Source: Schleiferilactobacillus perolens DSM 12744
GTDB taxonomy: Bacteria > Bacillota > Bacilli > Lactobacillales > Lactobacillaceae
Direction: 5' to 3'
DNA: 64,000 bases
Assembly: GCF_001435585.1 (NCBI RefSeq)
Contig: NZ_AZEC01000012.1
Location: 24,478-88,477, forward strand
Part shown: piece by piece, positions 57,898-64,000 of the stretch
Position numbering within the stretch: the first letter of the stretch is position 1
Layout: every line of letters starts with the position of its first letter
Position numbers and translations under genes: made by a program
Notes under the pieces: model-generated
The model's database searches: none
Told to the model about the DNA's origin: nothing
Seen by the model: only the letters and a program-made list of their open reading frames with translations

Positions 57898-59532
57898 ATG
57901 ACTCAATTAATGATTCAAAATCCCATATTGACTGGCTTCAATCCAGATCCCAGTTTATTAAAGGTGGGAAGGGACTATTATTTAGCCACATCCACGTTTG
58001 AGTGGTGGCCCGGTATCGAAATTTATCATTCCCAGGATTTGGTCAATTGGCAATTAGTGGCCGAACCCATCCAAGATGAGTCGCTGATTTCTTTACGTGG
58101 GGTTTATAATTCCGGCGGTATTTGGGCACCCCATCTTAGTTATGCGGACGGCCGCTTTTGGCTGGTATCCACCATTGTGCGCAGTGCCACGGCGTTCAAA
58201 AATACAATCAATTTCGTGATGACCAGTGCGCATATCACCGGTCTCTGGAGTGCGCCGCATTTCATCACCGCCAGCGGGTTTGATCCATCCTTATTCCACG
58301 ATGACGATGGCCATCATTATATTCTCAACATGTTGTTTGATCATCGGTTGGACCATCCTGGCTTCAGCGGGATCGCTATGCAGGAATTTGACCCGCACAT
58401 ATTCCGGACCATTGGCCAACGCCAAAAAATCTATGGCGGTACCGCTTGGGGGACCTGTGAAGGCCCGCAGATCATGAAGAAAGACGGCTGGTATTACCTG
58501 CTGTGTGCGGCCGGCGGCACCGGCTACAGTCACGCCGCCACAGTGGCCCGCAGCCGTCACATTTGGGGTCCTTACGAAGATTCACCCGTTATGCCGCTGA
58601 TTTCCACCCGATACGCCCCATATTCACCCTTGAAAAAATGCGGTCACGCCTGTTTTGCACCAGTAAGTGCAGATGAATGGTACATTGTCTTTCTTTGTGC
58701 CCGCCCCTTGCTTCCGGTGGGCCGCAGCACGTGTCCTTTGGGTCGGGAAACCGGTTTGGCCCGGATCGAGTGGACCGCCGATGGCTGGCCCCGACTCGCT
58801 AATGGCACCACGGTTCCAGATGCGGTAATGGCTGCCCCAAGCATTGCCGTGACGGCGCCCCAATCCGACCATTCGCAAAGAATTGATTTTGCCCAGATCA
58901 AGACATTGCCGCCAGAACTGAAAACATTGCGCGGCCCGTTGGCCCCAACCACCAGTTCTTTGACAGAGCGCCCCGGTTTTCTCCGGTTATACGGCCGCGA
59001 GAGTCTGTCCAGTTTGAATCACCAGACGTTACTGGCCCGGCGCTGGCAGGCATTCCATTTCACCGCCACCACCGAGATGACCTTTGCACCGGCTAATTTC
59101 CAGCAAACCGCCGGGCTCATTCTGTTTTATGACACCGCCAATTGGGCGTACCTGTATAGCTCCTTTGATGAAGACAAGCAACAGACTTACTTGCGGGTGG
59201 AAACGGCGGATATGGACCACTTCCGTTATTTAGCGCCGCCCCAAGTAATTGATCCCCACCAGCCGGTGCAGCTTACGGTCATGGTCGACCGCAACATTGC
59301 CGTTTTTTCATACATTCAAGGCGCTCAGCGTGGGAATTTAGGAGAAGTTTATGCGGCCGATCATTTAAGCGATGATTATGTGAAAGACCAAGGCCATTTA
59401 GGCTTTACCGGTGCCATGGTGGGAATCTGTGCGCAGGATATGGATGCCCATCAATCTTATGCCGACTTCCGTTACTTCGACTATCAAGAAATGGCGGTGC
59501 AGGAGGACGAGGCGTATGCGGCAGTTCACTGA
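57898..59532 (+). CDS. Glycoside hydrolase family 43 (beta-xylosidase/arabinofuranosidase type)
   Basis: About 544 residues, the two-domain form: five-bladed propeller (about 1-300) with catalytic Asp in GFNPDPSLLKVG, pKa-modulating Asp in SGFDPSLFHDDDG and general acid Glu in GTCEGPQIMKK; a C-terminal jelly-roll domain (about 310-535). No signal peptide, so it acts on imported oligosaccharides, removing xylose or arabinose. ATG 57898 follows ATGGAG. Downstream of rpoN by 16 bases and overlapping the GH36 gene by 17 bases. Confidence 0.92.
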   Translation: MTQLMIQNPILTGFNPDPSLLKVGRDYYLATSTFEWWPGIEIYHSQDLVNWQLVAEPIQDESLISLRGVYNSGGIWAPHLSYADGRFWLVSTIVRSATAFKNTINFVMTSAHITGLWSAPHFITASGFDPSLFHDDDGHHYILNMLFDHRLDHPGFSGIAMQEFDPHIFRTIGQRQKIYGGTAWGTCEGPQIMKKDGWYYLLCAAGGTGYSHAATVARSRHIWGPYEDSPVMPLISTRYAPYSPLKKCGHACFAPVSADEWYIVFLCARPLLPVGRSTCPLGRETGLARIEWTADGWPRLANGTTVPDAVMAAPSIAVTAPQSDHSQRIDFAQIKTLPPELKTLRGPLAPTTSSLTERPGFLRLYGRESLSSLNHQTLLARRWQAFHFTATTEMTFAPANFQQTAGLILFYDTANWAYLYSSFDEDKQQTYLRVETADMDHFRYLAPPQVIDPHQPVQLTVMVDRNIAVFSYIQGAQRGNLGEVYAADHLSDDYVKDQGHLGFTGAMVGICAQDMDAHQSYADFRYFDYQEMAVQEDEAYAAVH

Positions 59533-61588
59533 ACTCAGTCAGTTTCACTTGGGGGATATGATCGTCCAATACCTGGTGGATCAAGACCAGCAAGTGACCT
59601 GGCAAATTTATCCCGCTAGCTGCGCTGACCAAGCGACACTGCCGACGCAGCAGAACACGACGATCGCGTTAGTCCAGGCTAAGCTGGCTGGTGATGACTA
59701 TGATAAAAACTTCTCCAATGGGTTAACCATGCTCAATTCCGCCACCAGCCGCAGCATGCGTTTGCAAGACCAGCAGCACGTCACCCAGCCGGATGGCAGC
59801 GTCAAGGTGACGACGACACTCACCGATGCCCACGGTAATGTGTACACGCATTATGCGACCTGGGTGGCCGGCAGTGCGCGGCTGCAAGTGCAGGTGAAAT
59901 TTGAGAGTCGAGTCGCCGGCCTGCAGCGGCTGGAATGGCTGCCGTCGTTTTGCCTGGCCGGGATTAGTCCCTTTTATGGTGCACATATCCCAGCTGGCGC
60001 TTTGAATTTGATTCGGTTGCGTTCGAAATGGGCCATGGAAGGGCGCATTGAGCAGCGGCCGATTGAGGAATACGATTTGGAACCCAGTTGGAAACCGTCG
60101 GGGTTGGCTTTAGAACAATTTGGTCAAAATGGGACAATGCCGGTTCGGCGCTTTTTCCCCTTCGTGGGACTACGCGATCGGACAGCTGACGTCACATGGC
60201 TGACCGAATTGGCGGGGCAGGCTTCGTGGCAGCTCAGCGTCGGGCGGCTGGATGACCGGTTGGTGATGTTTGGCGGCCTGCCAGATGCAGATAATGGCCA
60301 GTGGTATGTGGATTTGGCGGAAGGTGAACACTACACTACGCCGGTCGCTTTCTTGACTGTGGGCCAAGGCGAATTGTTGACGGTCAGTCGGCGTCTGCAA
60401 TCCCCCGTCCCGGCAACGACCAAACTCCCCATTATCTATAATGAATGGGGTACTAGCTGGGGCCATCCCAGTGCCGCACTGGTACATGAATCGGTGGCGT
60501 TATTGCAGGATCATCCAGTGGATTATTACGTGGTGGATGCCGGTTGGTATAAACTTGTCGACAATAATTGGGATGGCAGCCACGGTGACTGGCAAGTTGA
60601 TTTGGCACGGTTCCCAGGTGGTTTGGCTAAAACAGTGCAAGATATCCACGCCCATGGTCTGAAGGCGGGGTTATGGTATGAAATGGAAACCGTCGGCCTG
60701 GCCAGCACCAAGGCCCAAGATACGGCGGCGTTGGTCCATTATCGCCAGAATGTGGTCAGTACGATCAAACGGCGATTTTTGGACCTGCGCTTACCGGCCG
60801 TGCATCAGTACTTGCAGACCAAAGTGGTGGCTCCCTTGGCCCAAGCTGGTTTTGATTACTTGAAAATCGACTATAACGATAATGTCGGCGTCGGGGTGGA
60901 CCACGCCGATTCCGGAGCAGCTGGATTGGAGCAGATCACCACTGCGATGTTGCAGATTATTAAGGATATTCGGCGTCAGCTGCCCGGAATCACGATCGAG
61001 AATTGTGCCTCCGGGGGGCATCGCTTAACCCCTGCGTATATTGATGCCACGGACGTGTCATCATTTTCCGATGCCCATGAGACCCATAGTATCCCCATCA
61101 TTGCGGCCAATGAATTGAATATTATCCCTGCTGCTAAGAATCTGATTTGGTGTGTGGTGCATCCCGCAGATACTGAGCAGGCGCTGTATTTCCATCTCAT
61201 TGCCACCTTCCTTGGGCGGGTTTGCCTATCGGGGGACATTCGTCAGCTGACCGCTGGGCAATGGGCGATTATTGACCGCTGTCTGCATTTTTATCAACGC
61301 CATATCCAGTTAATCGCGACCGGCCAACCTTTCCGGCAAGGGCCAGATATTCTCAGCTATCACGATCCCGTAGGCTGGCAGTTGTCCGGATTTGCGAATG
61401 ATCGAAAGAAGCTGATCTTGTTGTTCGGCTTCAATTTACCCCGAGATACAGTCGTTGAGTTGCCAGTAGATACGCACTGGAAACTGGTGGACGAGGTGGG
61501 GAGTCAGCCTGAACCCAATGACAATCCGGCAGTGACCATACCGAAACATGCTTTCTGGGCCCACGCCTGGGTTTACCAAAAGGTATAA
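59516..61588 (+). CDS. Glycoside hydrolase family 36 alpha-galactosidase-like protein
   Basis: 690 residues. N-terminal beta-supersandwich, then a TIM barrel with VDAGWYKLVDNNWDGSHGDWQVD in outline (key DAGWY, W..GDW), WYEMETVG, the nucleophile Asp in FDYLKIDYN and the acid/base Asp in SSFSDAHE. GH36 enzymes release terminal alpha-galactose (or alpha-N-acetylgalactosamine). Start ATG 59516 has AGGAGG nine bases upstream; the frame extends further upstream inside the GH43 gene. Last gene of the operon, closed by a strong terminator. Confidence 0.9.
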   Translation: MRQFTELSQFHLGDMIVQYLVDQDQQVTWQIYPASCADQATLPTQQNTTIALVQAKLAGDDYDKNFSNGLTMLNSATSRSMRLQDQQHVTQPDGSVKVTTTLTDAHGNVYTHYATWVAGSARLQVQVKFESRVAGLQRLEWLPSFCLAGISPFYGAHIPAGALNLIRLRSKWAMEGRIEQRPIEEYDLEPSWKPSGLALEQFGQNGTMPVRRFFPFVGLRDRTADVTWLTELAGQASWQLSVGRLDDRLVMFGGLPDADNGQWYVDLAEGEHYTTPVAFLTVGQGELLTVSRRLQSPVPATTKLPIIYNEWGTSWGHPSAALVHESVALLQDHPVDYYVVDAGWYKLVDNNWDGSHGDWQVDLARFPGGLAKTVQDIHAHGLKAGLWYEMETVGLASTKAQDTAALVHYRQNVVSTIKRRFLDLRLPAVHQYLQTKVVAPLAQAGFDYLKIDYNDNVGVGVDHADSGAAGLEQITTAMLQIIKDIRRQLPGITIENCASGGHRLTPAYIDATDVSSFSDAHETHSIPIIAANELNIIPAAKNLIWCVVHPADTEQALYFHLIATFLGRVCLSGDIRQLTAGQWAIIDRCLHFYQRHIQLIATGQPFRQGPDILSYHDPVGWQLSGFANDRKKLILLFGFNLPRDTVVELPVDTHWKLVDEVGSQPEPNDNPAVTIPKHAFWAHAWVYQKV

Positions 61589-61635
61589 CAAAACACCGCC
61601 CCTCAACTCATCGCGAGTTGGGGCGCGGTGTTTTT
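61589..61635. terminator. Terminator between the GH36 and DUF2264 genes
   Basis: Long stem AAACACCGC..CCCTCAACTC / GAGTTGGGG..GCGGTGTTT with T residues on the right and A residues on the left, so it serves both convergent transcripts. Confidence 0.92.
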
Positions 61636-61647
61636 AATGCCTGGGAA

Positions 61648-63441
61648 TTATGCTTGCCAGAATGGCATGTTGATTTCTAAGCCGTTTCGAATCAGTGTAT
61701 AACCGGTGGCGGTCACAAGCAGGTGAGTGTTGATATCCACCGTGCAACCGGTGGTGGGATCACCCAATACGGCACAGGCCAGGACGTGGCGTCCTGGTTT
61801 CAAGATGGCGTGCAGTGCAGGAACGACATTTTTCTCAGGATCCATAATATTTGTGTTGGGACCTTGGTTCACCGCGGTGGGCTGGCGCTTTGTCAGCAGA
61901 TCCTCAATGACGCTGACGCCCGCTTGATTTGCGACGATGGTGTGATGATCCGTGATTACGGGGGTCATCCGTTTGGGATTCCAGCGCAGCAACGGAAACC
62001 CGCCTTCATACGTGTCGAGCGTATCATCCGTGGTCACTTCATGAATGCGCACATGCAGGTTGGTGGTCAAGGGCACCAGATAACTGACAACTTGGGCGGA
62101 GGCCGTATGCCAGACACTAACCGCATATTCAGCAAACATTTTGCTCGCTGTGATGGTGAGGCGGCTTGCAAATTGGTCTTGGCCAGCAATCCCCAGTGCC
62201 AGGGCATTGTCTACTGCAAACTGCTCAATACCCTGGGTGTCCCGGGATAAGTTGAATCCAAAATACGAGGAGTAGGCAAACTTCCCGTATTTTTCTTGGC
62301 CATGATACAGCTTTGATGATACTGGAAATTGGCGTGACGCCAAGAAAACGTGGTGAGCTGCATGAGGGTCAAGCACGAATTGCATCCCGCCCGCCGCCTG
62401 GTTTGAACGCCGAGGTTGCTCCGTTTCTGGGTACGGCGCTGCCGGCAGCTGCCAATAGGGATCATCGGCGGGCAGTTGCAGCACGCCAAATAATTTGAAC
62501 GCCCACATCGGGGATCCGGGGGCATTATAATCCTCGGACAACAGATAATTCTGATATCCATAACCCACTGACAGGGGTCCGGTTTCACCATTGGTGACGG
62601 TGATTGGCCGCTGTTTCCAATACTTTGCACTGCGGTCGATCAACCCCTTAATCATACTGGGGGTAAAAGCCGTTCCGGCGTAGGTGCCACTTAAATAAAA
62701 TTGGCTCCAGAAACCAACTGGGGCAAAGCGATACGTCAGTGACCGGCCAAAAGGAATGGCGCGTCCTTGGGCGTCGAACCAATCAATAAAATCTGCTGCA
62801 AAGGCCTGAGCCCGTTGGATAAAGGTGGTGGCGTGGGCATCGTCCACTAATTGTGCATAAAGTAAACCATAGAAATGGAACGCAAAGGCCAAATAGTAGT
62901 CAGATTGCTGCGTCGGCCCGTCTGTGTACCAACCTTTTCCCACGTAGAAACTGTCAATTTTTGCTAACGAATCGGTTAATCGATCGGCCGAATAAGGGAA
63001 GTGCTGTTTGCGCAGGGCGACGTTCAAAAGAATAATGAAAAAATGCCAGTTGCCGGCGGGGACTGGCACGTCATTCATCGTGTTGAGCCAGTCGGTGAGA
63101 TAGGTCATATCTGTCGGCCCCAGGTCGGCAGCCAACTGTTTACCGTAGAAACCTAAGAAGTAACTCACCGCCGCGGTTTCTACGACAATTTGGCGCCGAC
63201 TTTTATCTACGGGCGGAAGCTGGCGGGCCTGGACGAGGGTGTAGAAACGTTGAATCACCGGATCATCTTTGAAATCCAGATGCGCCCCGGCCGCCGCCGG
63301 CAAGTGCCCCCATAGCGGCCGCAGAACAGCTTCCAATTGGCGAATATCCGCATCATACGCTGCGCCAAAGGTATCCACATAACGGTTGTCCACTGGCGTC
63401 AAACGATCCAGCCAGTCACTCAATTCTTGACGGGTCAACAT
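61648..63441 (-). CDS. DUF2264 family protein
   Basis: 597 residues beginning MLTRQELSDWLDRLTP. An alpha/alpha-barrel-like N-terminal part (VETAAVSYFLGFYGKQL, VPAGNWHFFIILLNVAL, KIDSFYVGKGWYTDGPTQQSDYY in outline) and a beta-rich C-terminal part. DUF2264 proteins recur in polysaccharide loci and their fold resembles chondroitin or heparinase-like lyases and unsaturated uronyl hydrolases; activity is not settled. No signal peptide. ATG 63441 with AAGAAGG upstream; a longer in-frame reading starts inside copy R7 and is rejected. No -24/-12 promoter is seen for it. Confidence 0.85.
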   Translation of the reverse strand: MLTRQELSDWLDRLTPVDNRYVDTFGAAYDADIRQLEAVLRPLWGHLPAAAGAHLDFKDDPVIQRFYTLVQARQLPPVDKSRRQIVVETAAVSYFLGFYGKQLAADLGPTDMTYLTDWLNTMNDVPVPAGNWHFFIILLNVALRKQHFPYSADRLTDSLAKIDSFYVGKGWYTDGPTQQSDYYLAFAFHFYGLLYAQLVDDAHATTFIQRAQAFAADFIDWFDAQGRAIPFGRSLTYRFAPVGFWSQFYLSGTYAGTAFTPSMIKGLIDRSAKYWKQRPITVTNGETGPLSVGYGYQNYLLSEDYNAPGSPMWAFKLFGVLQLPADDPYWQLPAAPYPETEQPRRSNQAAGGMQFVLDPHAAHHVFLASRQFPVSSKLYHGQEKYGKFAYSSYFGFNLSRDTQGIEQFAVDNALALGIAGQDQFASRLTITASKMFAEYAVSVWHTASAQVVSYLVPLTTNLHVRIHEVTTDDTLDTYEGGFPLLRWNPKRMTPVITDHHTIVANQAGVSVIEDLLTKRQPTAVNQGPNTNIMDPEKNVVPALHAILKPGRHVLACAVLGDPTTGCTVDINTHLLVTATGYTLIRNGLEINMPFWQA

Positions 63442-63481
63442 AGGCAATTTTTCCTTCTTTCCGTAGCAAAAGCAATAAAAG

Positions 63482-63716
63482 AGCTGAGACAAAAGCTTTT
63501 CTTCGAGGTGCCGTACCAAAGCTGCGCAATCTCCGGTGGAACAGGGCTGGAACGCTGTGACGGCGGTTTGAGCCCTCAAAGTGCGCGGTCTCAAACACGC
63601 CTAACCACATCCGCGCAAAGAGCGCGCGGTGTGGTTTCCACAGCTGAGCCCTGTTCCACCTACGATTGCTCCGCATTGGCACTGGATCCACCGGGATACG
63701 AACCTTTGTCTCAGCC
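63482..63716 (+). repeat. Interspersed structured element, copy R7 (plus orientation)
   Basis: Outer stem AGCTGAGACAAA / TTTGTCTCAGC (about 63482-63493, 63705-63715); read on the minus strand it is followed by CTCTTTT, so it can end the kduD transcript. Core 63513-63682: ends GTACCAAAGC / GCATTGGCAC (imperfect), arms GGAACAGGGCT / AGCCCTGTTCC, junction GCTGTG / CACAGC, hairpins GGCGGTTTGAGCC / GGTCTCAAACACGCC and AACCACATCCGCGC. The gap 63442-63812 holds nothing else recognisable. Confidence 0.86.
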
Positions 63717-63812
63717 CCTCAAGAAGAGTAAGACGAATTAATGGTTACACTGATTTTCCAAAATTCAAGTTGTTCCTGCATGAATGTTGAATTGAGGAAT
63801 GACAGATGCCAA

Positions 63813-64000
63813 TTACCGAACGAGGTAGCCGCCGTCTACAGGGATGATGGCGCCGTTGATGTAGCTGGCCGCATCACTCGCTAAGAAGACAGACACTCCC
63901 ATTAACTCAGAAGGTTCTGCCCAGTGACCAGCCGGAATGCGGTCCAGAATTTCTTTGTTCCGAGCCGGATCACGGCGAATCGGAGCGGTGTTAGCCGTCT
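63813..64000 (-). CDS. kduD: 2-dehydro-3-deoxy-D-gluconate 5-dehydrogenase, C-terminal part (window edge)
   Basis: 61 codons of the 3' end are in the window. They read TANTAPIRRDPARNKEIL, then IPAGHWAEPSEL, VFLASDAASYINGAIIPVDGGYLVR and stop. The pattern NTAPIR-DP-RN and VDGGYLVR is characteristic of the KduD subgroup of SDR enzymes, which act on the keto-deoxy sugars made from unsaturated uronic acids. It confirms that the locus degrades a uronic-acid polymer and continues beyond the window. Confidence 0.85.
   Translation of the reverse strand, partial: TANTAPIRRDPARNKEILDRIPAGHWAEPSELMGVSVFLASDAASYINGAIIPVDGGYLVR

Noticed and set aside
63442..63594. N-terminal extension of the DUF2264 gene through copy R7
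   Set aside because: The added 51 residues come from the element; the family N-terminus MLTRQELSDWL starts at 63441.
23409..63691. Reading frames inside the interspersed elements that give similar peptides (for example AQLWKPH.. and WLGVFETAH..)
   Set aside because: They recur only because the RNA-like element recurs. They have no ribosome site, differ in length and break where stems covary. I do not treat them as a protein family.
23434..63716. CRISPR array or IS element as explanation of the repeats
   Set aside because: Copies are kilobases apart, in both orientations, without spacers, transposase or clear target duplications.

Overview
The window looks like chromosome from a moderately GC-rich member of the Lactobacillaceae. 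Supporting signs are T-box leaders in front of proBA and asnA, many PTS genes of the lactose and mannose classes, a penicillin V acylase-like hydrolase, a Hol_Tox-type small toxin, SLAP-like surface domains and strong AGGAGG ribosome sites. A Schleiferilactobacillus- or Lacticaseibacillus-like species is my guess and is not proven. No rRNA, tRNA, CRISPR array, prophage or transposase is visible.

Layout. 1-3.9 kb: leftward operon of two PlsC-like acyltransferases, two GT8 glycosyltransferases and a TetR regulator, with a TetR-type palindrome at its promoter. 4.0-6.0 kb: PadR / DUF1700 / DUF4097 envelope operon. 6.1-12.7 kb: Nudix hydrolase, proline synthesis (proB, proA, T-box with CCU specifier), asnA (T-box with AAC specifier), a choloylglycine-hydrolase family enzyme and an MFS exporter. 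12.8-15.3 kb: methyltransferase, flavodoxin-fold and kinase operon, then a type I toxin with a convergent antisense RNA. 15.3-19.7 kb: two-component system with an ABC transporter. 19.8-21.3 kb: AT-richer AbiE-type toxin-antitoxin pair. 21.3-23.4 kb: split chromate-type transporter with a LysR regulator.

24-34.6 kb is a coherent peptidoglycan-fragment catabolic cluster: lactose-family PTS (IIB, IIC, IIA and a second IIC), MurQ etherase, RpiR regulator, Ala-Glu epimerase, two penicillin-recognising hydrolases, an esterase and a BadF-type sugar kinase. All its promoters carry the palindrome TGAAA-N5-TTTCA or a close variant, and in three of them one box overlaps the -35 element. I infer that the RpiR protein of the cluster binds it.

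34.6-40.4 kb holds an ornithine cyclodeaminase-like enzyme, a TSUP transporter, an AadA-like nucleotidyltransferase, an SDR and a small membrane/zinc-ribbon operon. 40.5-64 kb is a polysaccharide (uronate-rich) utilisation locus built on sigma-54: a LevR-type activator, mannose-class PTS IIA/IIB/IIC/IID, rpoN itself, GH28, GH88, GH43, GH36, DUF2264, a secreted alginate-lyase-like enzyme, a discoidin-like protein and the end of kduD. Five -24/-12 promoters lie inside it, so regulator, sigma factor and targets travel together. A YhgE/PadR pair interrupts the locus.

From 23 kb rightwards, six copies and one remnant of a 170-240 bp interspersed element occur between genes. Each folds as a long hairpin ending in a three-way junction. 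The arms differ between copies but change on both sides together, which points to a conserved RNA structure; several copies sit between a stop codon and a terminator, or form the terminator.
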